Notes: generated by a model not told the origin, from the sequence alone. A stretch of 60,088 nt of DNA from an uncultured Spirochaetaceae bacterium (GCA_944389295.1 CALXLV010000001.1:1-60088); one strand, 5' to 3'; positions 1 to 9,642 are shown, counted from the stretch's first letter. Numbers and translations are program-made.

Positions 1-735
1 AGCGCCTTTGTATGATTCTAGACTTCTGATAGCTGGTAAAAGGTGGCAGTCTGCTGCCTCAGCTACAGATTATTTCCCTTTTTCCAACTAGCTAAGAGGG
101 AATGTCCACAAAACGAATTACACTCCCAATATCTTAATTGGTTTTCATTCGATATGGCAGAGTATTGCTTTAAAACTTTTTTTATCATCGTAATTGCATT
201 ATTCCTGCATAAATTCAAGCGAAAGTATCTGTATTCTCTTCTCTGACAGCTTTCCGTTATGGAAATATACTTGATGTCAAGATGAAAGACGAGGATCTAC
301 TTTTTAGAGAGGAAATTGTATTAAAGATTTCATGTTATTCTCTGAAAATGGTCGTATGTGCGATTGGAATTGCTCTTTTGTTCAAGGCTTATATCTCACC
401 TAAGGCATACTAACTCTTTGTAAAAGGAACCTCCTAGAATATGTTTTCACTATCAGCAAGATAAAGACTGTATATAATTGCTGCAGCTGCATGATTGCAA
501 TTGCTATGTCTCTCCTCTTTGTAAGATTTGGCCATTTTTGAAGAAATGAAATTAGGAACGGTGATCTGTGCTTTGGTGAATGTCTGGATAATCGGATAAT
601 GCAACAGATACTTTGAAGAGCCATTTGATTTCATAGGTGCATTCGATTTCAGAAAGAGTTTTGGATGAGGGGAATAATTGAGCCAAAAAGGCAAAGATAG
701 GTACATTTGTAATTACAAGTACAGAAATAAGAGAT
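1..735. other. Non-coding or decayed left edge, no gene recognised
   Basis: Only short overlapping reading frames occur here. The longest rightward ones (67 codons from 43, about 44 codons from 284) have hydrophobic stretches but no ribosome-binding site or recognisable family. A palindrome centred on TTGTAATTACAA lies at 707-718, with flanking GTAC on both sides (701-722). I see no supported gene; this may be decayed DNA at the edge of the AT-rich island. Confidence 0.4.
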
Positions 736-784
736 ATAGACTGGTAACAGTTTACGAGTACTTCGTTTTGTGTCACCAGTCTAT
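736..784 (-). terminator. Long inverted repeat at the 3' end of the sugar-acid operon
   Basis: A 14-base arm, ATAGACTGGTaACA (736-749), is repeated inverted at 771-784 with one mismatch and a 21-base loop. It sits 15 bases beyond the stop codon of the last gene of the minus-strand operon. On the minus strand it is followed by a moderately T-rich stretch. It is probably a transcription terminator or 3'-end-stabilising hairpin. A recombination or insertion scar cannot be excluded because the loop is long for an intrinsic terminator. Confidence 0.45.
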
Positions 785-798
785 CTGCTGGTAATATA

Positions 799-1569
799 TT
801 ACTTTGCAGTCTTTCCCCCATCAACAACAATCATTTCTCCTGTGACGAAAGAAGAGGCCTCAGATGCAAGATAAAGGACTGTACCTTTATAATCATCAGG
901 AACAGCGATTCTACCAAGAGGGTGGTTTTTAATGACAGCAGCTTTTTTTTCTGGGTTTGCTGCATAATAATCGGCAACAAAAGCAGTATCTGTTGCTGTC
1001 GGTGCAATAAGATTACATAGTATATTATGCTCTGCGAGCTCCAATGCAAAAGTTTTTGCCATCATTACAACAGCTGCTTTGCTTGCACTATATGCTCCAT
1101 AATTTATGCTTGCACGATATGCTCCTGTTGAAACGATGTATATCATTCTACCGCCTCTGTTCTGTTCTATCATGAGTTTGGCAACCGCTTTTCCCATATA
1201 ATAAGCTCCATATAGATTGATAGAGAACAATTGATTCCACTCTTCATTTGTCATTTCAATTAAGGGCTTTCTGTTGTTTATGGCAGCACTGTTTACAAAA
1301 ATATCTATACCACCATTTTCTTTTGCCTCACTGACAAGTCTATTAACATCCTCTGGTTTAGATACATCACATATAACAGTCAGGCATTTGTAGCCGTTTG
1401 CATCACATTTTGCTTTAGCATCATCAAGTGATTTCTTGCTTCTGCCTGCTAGTATAAGCGATGCGCCGGCTTCAGCGAGAGCTTCTGCACATGCGAAGCC
1501 GATCCCTCCTGCGCCTCCTGTTATAAGAGCTTGCTTACCATGTAATGAAAACATTTTCTCTAGTGACAT
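799..1569 (-). CDS. Short-chain dehydrogenase/reductase (SDR), copy A
   Basis: A 256-residue cytoplasmic NAD(P)-dependent oxidoreductase of the classical SDR family, probably oxidising or reducing a sugar acid or polyol. The nucleotide-binding motif TGGAGGIG is near residue 17, the NSAA motif near 110, and the catalytic Tyr-x3-Lys lies in YSASK near residue 160. The C-terminus ends in the usual TGEMIVVDGG block. Length is normal for the family. The start has AAAGGAGG five bases upstream, inside the 3' end of the preceding gene, whose stop overlaps by 10 bases, so the two are probably translationally coupled. It resembles copy B at 3378-4145 throughout. Substrate cannot be read from sequence; gluconate 5-dehydrogenase-like enzymes are the nearest type I recognise. 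Confidence 0.88.
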   Translation of the reverse strand: MSLEKMFSLHGKQALITGGAGGIGFACAEALAEAGASLILAGRSKKSLDDAKAKCDANGYKCLTVICDVSKPEDVNRLVSEAKENGGIDIFVNSAAINNRKPLIEMTNEEWNQLFSINLYGAYYMGKAVAKLMIEQNRGGRMIYIVSTGAYRASINYGAYSASKAAVVMMAKTFALELAEHNILCNLIAPTATDTAFVADYYAANPEKKAAVIKNHPLGRIAVPDDYKGTVLYLASEASSFVTGEMIVVDGGKTAK

Positions 1570-3281
1570 AATACCTCCTTTGTTTTCTCGTACAAATTAT
1601 TCCAAAGACACGCTATCCGATCCGGATCTAATAAAGTATAGATTGTATGAGGATGATAGTTTGTCCTTTGCCAGAATTCGGAAAGGTGCTTCTCTTCTTT
1701 TTGGAGATCATCCATTCTTTTTTTGAATGTATCAATGACAGAATCCCAGAATTTGCCGTTATGATCTTCTTCTGTTTCCAGAATATATCTGGCAAGAAGA
1801 ATCGCGTCTGTTGCTATTTTGAAAAGAGTGACATATTCAGTCTGGATTCTTAATCGATCAATTAAGTCATTGACTTTATTTTCTTCAAGATAACAGCACC
1901 CTTTTCTTGCTTCCTCTTCGAGCTCGACGGCCAGTGAAAGAGCTTTATTCTTTTCTTCAATAGCATATTTTAGATTTTCTTTTTTAGGACTTAGAACATA
2001 TTGCTTTGTTTTGTCCCAATCTTTTAGAGAGTTCTTTTCTTCTGAAAGCCAGAACGCATGATCATAGCTTATTGGCATAAGGCTTGAATCTGAGAAGACA
2101 CAGCCATCTACAAATACTGTTCTTCTTGTTATATCCCATGTTTTTGACATGATGGAAGAATAATAGTCCAAGGCAATATTTCTTTCGTGGCAGGTAATAT
2201 TCTTTCTATACCACCCTTCTCGAGATAGAAATTTATCATATATTATCCGGGCGGGAGTTTTCAGATTGTGACCTAATTCTGCAATTGAATAAAGATTGAT
2301 TAAATTAGGAGTTCTGAAAACTGTATGCCCATCCAATGATTCCCAATCTGTTCTTACTATAAACCCGCATGCTCCTTTATTCTTTGCAGATTCAAGTCTC
2401 CATCTGTAGTCTTCCATGATATCGGCAATACAGATGCCCCATCCGAAATACTGCCCCATCGCATCGAATTCAATAAACTGAGGATGGTTTCCTACATTAC
2501 CGATCCTGCTGTTTTCCGGGAAAGTCGGGTAATAGTCATGGGGTGTATTCTTTAAACATATGCCTACATCTGATGGCTGTTCCTCCATTACTTTGGCTAT
2601 TTCATGCTGAGATATGGGATCAAATACGAAATCACGAACAATAAGCATCTTGTTCGCTTTATGTATTGGTTCATACATAGCTTTAATGACCTTTCGGAAC
2701 CATTCTTCTTTAGACGTCGATTGGCATAGCGGGCAAGTACACCTATTGGATTTAATCGAAACCCTGCTTTCTCCAGTTGCTAATGATGTTATAATGCCAT
2801 CTACTTCAGGGAATTCTTCGAAGAATTCAGTATATTTTGTATTAAGAAATTCAAGCCAGAATGGATCATTCGCGCATATTTTTCCTTCTTTTACAAGATT
2901 TGGGAAAAATTCCAAAATAATATCCGGGAAATATAATTCTTTATTCTCTATAAATATTTTGAAACCTTTGCATTTTGCTCTCTCGATAACTCTCTTTAAG
3001 AAGGCTCTTCTTTGATAAGGACTTGATCGTCGGGTTGGCGTATATTTGTATAAAGTCCTGAAACAGTCAGCATATCTTTCAAAAATATTCCTGTATTCTT
3101 TATCCTCACTGCAACCAAAATACTTGCCCGGATATATAATCAGATCAATAAAATCGTTTCTATGAAGCACAAGAGCATTGAAACCCTCCTGCCCCATGAA
3201 ATCCATACATTTCTCAATCCAATCGAAGTCCCATGCATAATAACTATGGATCTCTAACGCTCTTATGCCATAATCTGCCAT
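1560..3281 (-). CDS. Glycoside-hydrolase-like barrel protein, copy A
   Basis: A 573-residue cytoplasmic protein with no signal peptide. Its N-terminal two-thirds reads like a (beta/alpha)8 glycosidase barrel of the broad GH20/GH67-like type, with strand-end segments such as EFPEVDGII, VRDF, PHDYYP and VRTDWE. The remainder is mostly alpha-helical. A CxCxxC cluster (CTCPLC) near residue 195 is conserved in copy B and could bind metal. I chose the ATG at 3281 because GGAGAG lies seven bases upstream; a TTG 15 bases earlier is a poorer start. The gene lies between two dehydrogenases in a transport and catabolism operon, so hydrolysis of an imported acidic glycoside is plausible, but no catalytic residue is assigned. 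The family name is uncertain; the pairing with copy B is clear. Confidence 0.7.
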   Translation of the reverse strand: MADYGIRALEIHSYYAWDFDWIEKCMDFMGQEGFNALVLHRNDFIDLIIYPGKYFGCSEDKEYRNIFERYADCFRTLYKYTPTRRSSPYQRRAFLKRVIERAKCKGFKIFIENKELYFPDIILEFFPNLVKEGKICANDPFWLEFLNTKYTEFFEEFPEVDGIITSLATGESRVSIKSNRCTCPLCQSTSKEEWFRKVIKAMYEPIHKANKMLIVRDFVFDPISQHEIAKVMEEQPSDVGICLKNTPHDYYPTFPENSRIGNVGNHPQFIEFDAMGQYFGWGICIADIMEDYRWRLESAKNKGACGFIVRTDWESLDGHTVFRTPNLINLYSIAELGHNLKTPARIIYDKFLSREGWYRKNITCHERNIALDYYSSIMSKTWDITRRTVFVDGCVFSDSSLMPISYDHAFWLSEEKNSLKDWDKTKQYVLSPKKENLKYAIEEKNKALSLAVELEEEARKGCCYLEENKVNDLIDRLRIQTEYVTLFKIATDAILLARYILETEEDHNGKFWDSVIDTFKKRMDDLQKEEKHLSEFWQRTNYHPHTIYTLLDPDRIACLWNNLYEKTKEVLCH

Positions 3282-3377
3282 TTGGACACTCTCCAACTAC
3301 CATTGCGCAAGTTATTGATATAGATGATATTGACAAAGTCTGATTTGAAAAAAATATATTTATATATTGGATATTTT

Positions 3378-4145
3378 CTATTTTGCACACTTACCTCCAT
3401 CGACGATAATCATTTCACCTGTCATGAAATCCGAAGCAGGTGCCATCAGATACAATAAAGCTCCAGCATAGTCCTCTGGTTCTGCAATACGGCCAAGAGG
3501 ATGGTTTTTGATAACTGCCTGCAACCTCTCAGGGTCTGCATCATACATTGCTTTGGTAAGTGATGTATTTGTTGCTGTGGGAGCTAATGTATTGCAAGTT
3601 ATGCCATATTCTGCAAGTTCCAAGGCAAAAGTCTTTGCTAACATATCAACTCCGGCCTTTGCTGCACTATATGCTCCATACTTTATAGCAGCTTTAAAAG
3701 CTCCAGTTGAAAGTATGAATACCATTTTACCTTTGGTATTATGACGAATCATATTCCGGGCTATTACTCTCCCAATATAGAATGCTCCATAGAAATCAAC
3801 ATCAATTACCTGTGAGAATTCTTCATCGGATATGTCTAATAGTTTTTTTCTTATTACCATTCCTGCTGAGTTGATGAAACCATTGATCGGAATATTTGCT
3901 ATATCGGTTTCCAGCGCTGCAATATCTTCTTTATTTGATATGTCACAAATTTTGTATGAGACTGCAGTGATTCCATTTTCCTTCAGTCTCGTCATAGCTG
4001 ATTTAAGCTTATCCTCTGATCTTCCCACAATTATTACATTTGCACCCCGGGAAGCAAGAATCTCCACAGCAACAAGTCCAATGCCAGAAGATCCTCCTGT
4101 CACCAGAAAAGTCTTTTTCTCTATATTGAATAGATTTTCGAACAT
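3378..4145 (-). CDS. Short-chain dehydrogenase/reductase (SDR), copy B
   Basis: A 255-residue classical SDR with TGGSSGIG near residue 17, NSAG near 108 and the catalytic YSAAK near 160. It keeps the same C-terminal TGEMIIVDGG block as copy A and the same PLGRIAEPEDYAG segment, so the two are close paralogues rather than unrelated family members. AAAGGAGA lies six bases upstream of the ATG. It follows the MFS carrier gene by 28 bases in the same operon. A 96-base gap separates it from the next gene downstream, enough for RNA processing but no clear promoter is visible. The two dehydrogenases may act on successive or epimeric hydroxyls of the same substrate; this is inference. Confidence 0.88.
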   Translation of the reverse strand: MFENLFNIEKKTFLVTGGSSGIGLVAVEILASRGANVIIVGRSEDKLKSAMTRLKENGITAVSYKICDISNKEDIAALETDIANIPINGFINSAGMVIRKKLLDISDEEFSQVIDVDFYGAFYIGRVIARNMIRHNTKGKMVFILSTGAFKAAIKYGAYSAAKAGVDMLAKTFALELAEYGITCNTLAPTATNTSLTKAMYDADPERLQAVIKNHPLGRIAEPEDYAGALLYLMAPASDFMTGEMIIVDGGKCAK

Positions 4146-4173
4146 AATGATTCTCCTTTTATCCGAACTTTGT

Positions 4174-5361
4174 TTATCTTCTTTGAAGGCGAAAAATGCA
4201 CAGAAGGAATATTATTATTGATAAAGCGCTGACAAGAAACGAAAGCTCAAAAGAGCCTGTAATATCTTTTATGATTCCTGCACCAAATGGGCCAATGACT
4301 GCGGAGAAGCCATATGATAAGAATACGACTGGATAATTAACCGAGGAATTCTCCTTCCCGAAAAGTTCTGCGACAAGAGAAGGGAACACTGCGAATATGC
4401 AGCCAAATCCCATACAGATTATTACAATCGCAATAATAAACATAAGGATGTTTTCTGATATTGATAGAAGAATAATAGCTAAAAAAGAAAGAACACCGCT
4501 GATTATCAACGTATGTTCATTCCCGATTTTGTCTGATACCCAGCCGAATATGATACGACCAATGAAATTCGCCACAGCAATGATTGAGACCATCATTGCG
4601 GCAACCCACGGCGTCAAATTGATAAGCTCGACACCAATTGTGGATGCATGGCCTATAAGTGATACTCCTGGAACAGCTCCAAAGAGAAAGGAAGTGAAGA
4701 CAAATTTGAAATTCCTGTCTTTTATCATCGACTTCCATGAGTTATTGTACAGTTTATCAGTTTCTGTGATTATATGAACACATTTTTCTTCTCTTCTTAC
4801 CATAACAAAAGCAAAGAGCGTAAACACAGTAAAACATAAGGCAATAGCTTTAAAAGCAAACTTCACATTCGTAATATCAAGTATGAACCTAGCAAAAGGA
4901 GCTACAAAAAATGAAGCGATGCCTGAAGCTCCTGTGAATAGACCAGAAGCAAATCCTCTACGCTCCGGATAGAGTCTGATGCAGGCGGTAAGACCTGCAT
5001 GATAAAGAACTCCGACTCCAAGAGCACCAAGAATGCTGTATCCTAGAAGAAGCAATGGTGCAGATGATACTGTTCCTGCAAGGAACCATGCCAGAGCCCA
5101 TATAAGCCCCGTGGATAATATCACTTTTGAGACAGGATACTTCTTAAGGATTTTACCAGAGAAAACCCCGAAGAATGTATGCAGAAAAAGCATCAGGGAA
5201 TAGGCAAAAGAAACAAATGAATAAGTCCAATTATTATACTCAGCGAGGGGGGAAGAGAAGACACTCCATGCATAATTGCTTCCACAGCATAACCCTATAC
5301 CCATCACTGAGATAGTAATAAAAATAGCAATCGTCTTATTGGTATCCATTGCTGTGAACAT
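4174..5361 (-). CDS. MFS transporter, oxalate/formate antiporter (OFA)-like
   Basis: A 395-residue inner-membrane carrier with about twelve hydrophobic segments in two halves and a basic cytoplasmic loop in the middle (VMVRREEKCVHI near residue 190). The first helix with GSNYAWSVFSSPL and the later FGWVSDKIG loop are typical of the OFA branch of the major facilitator superfamily, which moves small mono- and dicarboxylates. The start at 5361 has AGGA eight bases upstream and lies only three bases after the stop of the upstream barrel protein gene. The operon also encodes a tripartite tricarboxylate transporter, so it holds two different anion transport systems. One may import substrate while the other exports a product or acts as exchanger; the sequence does not settle which. 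Confidence 0.85.
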   Translation of the reverse strand: MFTAMDTNKTIAIFITISVMGIGLCCGSNYAWSVFSSPLAEYNNWTYSFVSFAYSLMLFLHTFFGVFSGKILKKYPVSKVILSTGLIWALAWFLAGTVSSAPLLLLGYSILGALGVGVLYHAGLTACIRLYPERRGFASGLFTGASGIASFFVAPFARFILDITNVKFAFKAIALCFTVFTLFAFVMVRREEKCVHIITETDKLYNNSWKSMIKDRNFKFVFTSFLFGAVPGVSLIGHASTIGVELINLTPWVAAMMVSIIAVANFIGRIIFGWVSDKIGNEHTLIISGVLSFLAIILLSISENILMFIIAIVIICMGFGCIFAVFPSLVAELFGKENSSVNYPVVFLSYGFSAVIGPFGAGIIKDITGSFELSFLVSALSIIIFLLCIFRLQRR

Positions 5362-5364
5362 GTA

Positions 5365-7026
5365 CTAATTCCTGATTTTTGCTATTCTTTCTTCTGCCGA
5401 TTTTTTATATGCTAGAAGTCTATCGCCATCGAGCATGTAAAGCATCTGATGTCCATAGCATTTCCCCCTTACAAGCTTCTTATATCGTTCTGCAAGATTA
5501 TCATAAGGGAGAAGGCTTTCTCTCGCTTTCTTGAGATATCCCTCTTTGTTGTTTTCTGCCATTAGAACATACATATAGGTTCTGACTTCCAATGCAAACC
5601 CTTCAATATATGCAGGAAAGGCTTCAGTAAGGAAATCCAAATACTCTTGGATTGAAGAGGAAATATCAGCTTTTCTTGATTTTATGAAATTGGAAAGTTC
5701 ATATGCCATTTCCAAAGCTTCTTCTTTTTCTTTCTTTAGAAAAGCTATATTTTCTTCAGTAGGTTTGAATATGTCAGTGCATCCTGGCTCCCATGCATCT
5801 CTGTTATGCTGGACCATAGGTATATACCATGAATGGTCAATACGGTCAAAAATCTGACTGTTCAAGGCTAAAAGATTTTTCTTACCATACATTCCTTTTT
5901 TGATTATTCTGAAACCTTCCTTAACGATATGGGTGAAATAATCAAGATCTTCTTTGTTCTTGATCCGACAATCTACCTGTTTGTACGAATCAGCTATAAG
6001 AGGAGAGAAAATGCCGCAATTTCCCCATGCCTTGTATATTTCATCATCAGTTATATCAAGATTATTTGAAATCATAGCTGCGCCAATAGCGTTCACGATA
6101 TTAAAACTGTTGAAAACACTCGCCTGTGTCATGTTCTCCCAATCAGTTCGTATCATTATGCCTTTGACGCCTTTGTCATAGCATCTAATCAACCGTTCAT
6201 GTATATCTTCAACAACTGAACAAGGGAATGCTCCGAGTGCGAAAAACTGACCCCAGGTATCGAATTCTACCCACTGATTATCACTTTTGCCAATAGCTGG
6301 ATTATCAATGGAGACAGGATAATAATCGTGGGGAGCTTTCTTCACTGCCATTATGATATCCTTAGAAACTGATTCAACAGCCGCAAGCATGGAATCCTGA
6401 TTTGTCTTGTCATATGCAAAATCCCTTACAACAAATTCCTTTCCTTTTTCGGAAATCGGTTTATATATTGCGGTGATAAGTTTCTTATACCATTCACCGA
6501 TATCAGTATTTTGACATCTTCTGCAATGACATTTATTTGCAGAAATTGTTACCTTACTTTCTTTTGTGCCCAAGCTTACTATTACACCCGCAACTTCTGG
6601 AAACATGTCCAAGAATTCACGGTATTTGCCTTCCACATATTCAAAAAGGAAAGGATGAGTTGCACAGATTTTGCCATCTGTCCCGATTACTTCTGGATAT
6701 TTATATATAAGATGGTCATCGAAGTTAAATTCTTTTGTCTCAACATAGAATTTCAGATTATTCTTAGCGCATCGTTCGAGGACTGCCTTTAAATAATACT
6801 GATTGTTTTTTGTTATACTATTCCGGACAGGATTATATTCCATGATGTCTGCTTTTGAGAAAAATATAGAAGGAAAGACAACTCTATCAACAAATTCATT
6901 ACAATGAAAGATTATACCAGTACAGCAATATCGTTTTGCAATTTCAATTGCTCTATCAACATAATAGATATTCCACATGCCCGTACTGTGTAGTTCAAGC
7001 AGGCGATTCTCAAATGTTCTTCTCAT
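5365..7026 (-). CDS. Glycoside-hydrolase-like barrel protein, copy B
   Basis: A 553-residue paralogue of the protein at 1560-3281. Shared landmarks, in order: LELHS at the start, KICATHPF, FPEVAGVIVSL, a CxCxxC cluster (CHCRRC), VVRDF, PHDYYP, EFDTWGQFF, IRTDWE and a helical C-terminal domain. No signal peptide or membrane segment is visible. The start is placed at ATG 7026, which has GAGGA seven bases upstream and lines up with the N-terminus of copy A. An upstream in-frame GTG at 7083 would place codons inside a perfect hairpin and is unlikely. Both copies sit directly before a carrier or dehydrogenase gene. Function is probably glycosidase-like or lyase-like on an acidic sugar; family membership is not certain. 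Confidence 0.7.
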   Translation of the reverse strand: MRRTFENRLLELHSTGMWNIYYVDRAIEIAKRYCCTGIIFHCNEFVDRVVFPSIFFSKADIMEYNPVRNSITKNNQYYLKAVLERCAKNNLKFYVETKEFNFDDHLIYKYPEVIGTDGKICATHPFLFEYVEGKYREFLDMFPEVAGVIVSLGTKESKVTISANKCHCRRCQNTDIGEWYKKLITAIYKPISEKGKEFVVRDFAYDKTNQDSMLAAVESVSKDIIMAVKKAPHDYYPVSIDNPAIGKSDNQWVEFDTWGQFFALGAFPCSVVEDIHERLIRCYDKGVKGIMIRTDWENMTQASVFNSFNIVNAIGAAMISNNLDITDDEIYKAWGNCGIFSPLIADSYKQVDCRIKNKEDLDYFTHIVKEGFRIIKKGMYGKKNLLALNSQIFDRIDHSWYIPMVQHNRDAWEPGCTDIFKPTEENIAFLKKEKEEALEMAYELSNFIKSRKADISSSIQEYLDFLTEAFPAYIEGFALEVRTYMYVLMAENNKEGYLKKARESLLPYDNLAERYKKLVRGKCYGHQMLYMLDGDRLLAYKKSAEERIAKIRN

Positions 7027-7059
7027 TTTATGTTCCTCAAATTTCAACTTGGTAGGTGC

Positions 7060-7089
7060 TGGGCAGTGGATAAAATCGTCCACTGCCCA
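7060..7089 (-). promoter_or_regulatory. Intercistronic hairpin after tctC
   Basis: Perfect 11-base inverted repeat (TGGGCAGTGGA at 7060-7070, complement at 7079-7089, 8-base loop) between the stop of the binding-protein gene and the ribosome-binding site of the barrel protein. It lacks a U-tract in the minus direction, so it is more likely an mRNA-stabilising or processing hairpin that raises solute-binding protein over the downstream enzymes than a full terminator. Confidence 0.6.
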
Positions 7090-7103
7090 ATTTTCAGGAT
7101 AAA

Positions 7104-8105
7104 TCAGTCAAGCCTGCCTTCAAGGGAAGAGAAAATCTCTTTATAATTTGTGACCGATTCATCAATAAATGCAGAGAATTCATCAGCATCAAGATATGCT
7201 GGTATCATGCCGAGCTTTTCTGTTTCCTCCATTATCACAGGATCAGCAAGAGCATTTCTGAAGCATTCTCTATAGAAATCAACAATATTCTGAGGAGTTC
7301 CTTTTGGAAGAGAGAATCCCTGGAAACCTACGTTAACAAGCCATGGATATCCCTGCTCTACTGAAGTAGGAACATCTGCATATACAGAATCAGTAAGCCT
7401 TTCTGTATTCAGAACAGCAATTGCCCGTAGGTCTCCTGATCTAACATATTCACGACCATCATTCGGGGCTTGTACGGTTATATCAGCATGACCTCCCAAG
7501 ACAGCGGCTATTGCAGAAGCGCCTCCATCATATACGACGGCTGTGACATCTCCTCCATTCTTCATTGCAAAGTATTCCATTTCCCAATGAGAATTTCCGC
7601 CCTTGGAATTACATGCAAGAATCATCTCTCTGCTGAGAATCTCATCTTTCAGATCATCCAGATTATAGATTCCGCTATCAGATCTTACATAGACAACAAA
7701 AGTAGATACAGCAGACCTGCAGATTGGCTCTACCATTTCATAATATACATATGGCTGTGTTGTTGTAGATGTCGGAAGGACGACCATCGGTGTTGAAGTA
7801 TTGCCAATAGTAAAGCCATCAGGTTTTGAAGTAACAAATTTAGTTAGGCCGATAGCACATCCGCCACCAGGAACATTTTCTACAACAAGCGTTGTGTCAG
7901 GAAAATATTTAGCACCATTATTCACAATAGCACGTACTGTTAAATCGCTTGATCCTCCAGCTCCAAAGGGGACGATTATGTTTACATTGCCTCCCTTAGG
8001 TGTCCATGCACCAGATGAATCTGCAGTCGCAGCATCTGAAGCTCCCTGGGCAAAAAGCATAAACGAGAGACATAAAACAAGCATTACACTAATAATTCTC
8101 TTCAT
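7104..8105 (-). CDS. tctC: Tripartite tricarboxylate transporter substrate-binding protein (TctC/Bug family)
   Basis: A 333-residue periplasmic binding protein. It begins with a signal peptide (MKRI, a hydrophobic stretch, then LFAQGASDA) without a lipobox cysteine, so it is probably soluble in the periplasm. The mature part carries the Bug-family opening VNIIVPFGAGGSSDLTVRA and the later GFQGFSLPKGTP segment. AAAGGAGG lies five bases upstream of the ATG. Gene order B-A-C in one operon supports a complete TTT system driven by an ion gradient. Bug proteins bind carboxylates such as citrate, dicarboxylates or aromatic acids; the neighbouring dehydrogenases and barrel proteins point to a sugar acid. 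The hairpin just downstream may raise its level relative to the enzymes. Confidence 0.92.
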   Translation of the reverse strand: MKRIISVMLVLCLSFMLFAQGASDAATADSSGAWTPKGGNVNIIVPFGAGGSSDLTVRAIVNNGAKYFPDTTLVVENVPGGGCAIGLTKFVTSKPDGFTIGNTSTPMVVLPTSTTTQPYVYYEMVEPICRSAVSTFVVYVRSDSGIYNLDDLKDEILSREMILACNSKGGNSHWEMEYFAMKNGGDVTAVVYDGGASAIAAVLGGHADITVQAPNDGREYVRSGDLRAIAVLNTERLTDSVYADVPTSVEQGYPWLVNVGFQGFSLPKGTPQNIVDFYRECFRNALADPVIMEETEKLGMIPAYLDADEFSAFIDESVTNYKEIFSSLEGRLD

Positions 8106-8117
8106 AGAATCCTCCTT

Positions 8118-9632
8118 TTATTTAGTGTTTTTTGTTTTTGCAAAATTATAGAAATTCTTACCAGCCGAGTATAAAAAGAATATGACTGCGGCTAGGAATA
8201 TTACTCCTCCAATAGGACGATCAATGAATGCAGATAATAAATTACCTTTATATAAAGTCATCGTACCGACAAAAGCATCTTCAAGGGTTCCACAGAGGAA
8301 TAAACTTACGGCAAGTGCGGCCATGTTATATCCACATACATTCAGGAAGAAACCAAAGAAGCCGCAGACAACCATTACGCCAAGATCAAAAACACTTCCA
8401 TTGATAGCATAACCTCCAGCGAAGGTAACCATAGTTATTATAGGCATAAGGATGGAGAAGTTGACCTTTAGCATACTTGCCCATATCCCAACAAATGGAA
8501 GATTAATAATCAGCAAGATAATATTTCCTATGAGCATGCTTCCTATCAGGCCCCAGAACAAATCCGGATGCTCTGTTATGAAAAGAGGTCCAGGAGTAAT
8601 TCCATGCACGATAAATGCGCTCATCATGATTGCCATAGAGGATGAGAATGGAATACCAAGAGAAAGAAGCGGAACCATGCTTCCGTAAACTGCAGCATTG
8701 TTGGTTGCCTCTGGAGCGGCAACTCCTACGATTGATCCTTCTCCAAATTCTTCCGGATGTTTGCTTAATGAACGTTCAAGCCCATAAGCGAAAAAGGTAG
8801 CAAGTGTTCCTCCGCATCCAGGAATAAGCCCCATCCCGAAACCTAGGCAACTGCATCTGACTACAGTCTTCCATATAGCTTTGAAATCTGATTTCGTAGG
8901 ATACAGATCTGATTTGGAATAATTCATTATCTCCCCGGATTCTTCTTCTCCTGCAATGGCAAACAACAATTCCGTAATTCCATACACACCCATTATGAAT
9001 GTGACGAATTCGACACCTTTGAAAAGATCTACAATACCGAAAGTAAATCGAAGAGAACCAAAAACCTCATCCAGACCGATGCAGCCAATGAGGACTCCTA
9101 AACATACGACAATAAGTCCCTTGAGCATGTTCTTTGATGCTACAGTTGTAAGAAGGACCAATCCAAAGATTATGATGGCGAAAAATTCAACTTTGCCGAA
9201 CTGGAGAGCAACTCTGGAAAGCATAGTCGCAAAAATCGTAAGACCTATTATACCTATGCAGCCACCCAAGAACGAACTTATTGCAGAAATGGAAAGAGCT
9301 TTTCCACCTTTTCCTTTTTTGGCCAATGGATTTCCGTCAAAACATGTTACTATACTTGTTGCTTCTCCAGGAATATTTATGAGAATAGAGGTTATTGCTC
9401 CTCCATATGCTGATCCAAAATAAATTCCACTGAGCATAATCAAAGCAGTGAGCGGGTCGAATCCATATGTGACAGGAAGCAGTATTGCAACAGTTCCAGA
9501 GATTCCGATGCCAGGAAGAACCCCAATAAGCGAGCCTATCAAAGAACCTATTGTGCAACAAAGAAGATTCTGTAGAGTCAGACAAGAGAGTATTCCTTTC
9601 CCAAGTAGAATGAACGAACTTAGTATTTCCAT
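8118..9632 (-). CDS. tctA: Tripartite tricarboxylate transporter large membrane subunit TctA
   Basis: A 504-residue inner-membrane protein with about eleven to twelve hydrophobic helices, the normal size for TctA. Diagnostic segments are GVLPGIGISGTVAILLP near residue 38, YGGAITSILINIPGEATS near 75, and the second-half repeat GLIPGCGGTLATFFAYGLE near 275, which mirror each other as expected for the pseudo-twofold transporter fold. GAGAGG lies six bases upstream of ATG. It starts 10 bases after the end of tctB and is followed 12 bases later by tctC. It forms the translocation pore with the small subunit TctB. Confidence 0.95.
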   Translation of the reverse strand: MEILSSFILLGKGILSCLTLQNLLCCTIGSLIGSLIGVLPGIGISGTVAILLPVTYGFDPLTALIMLSGIYFGSAYGGAITSILINIPGEATSIVTCFDGNPLAKKGKGGKALSISAISSFLGGCIGIIGLTIFATMLSRVALQFGKVEFFAIIIFGLVLLTTVASKNMLKGLIVVCLGVLIGCIGLDEVFGSLRFTFGIVDLFKGVEFVTFIMGVYGITELLFAIAGEEESGEIMNYSKSDLYPTKSDFKAIWKTVVRCSCLGFGMGLIPGCGGTLATFFAYGLERSLSKHPEEFGEGSIVGVAAPEATNNAAVYGSMVPLLSLGIPFSSSMAIMMSAFIVHGITPGPLFITEHPDLFWGLIGSMLIGNIILLIINLPFVGIWASMLKVNFSILMPIITMVTFAGGYAINGSVFDLGVMVVCGFFGFFLNVCGYNMAALAVSLFLCGTLEDAFVGTMTLYKGNLLSAFIDRPIGGVIFLAAVIFFLYSAGKNFYNFAKTKNTK

Positions 9633-9642
9633 ATATTACCTC

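Noticed and set aside
43..246. 67-codon rightward reading frame at the left edge
   Set aside because: No ribosome-binding site, no recognisable family, low-complexity hydrophobic end; not enough support for a gene.
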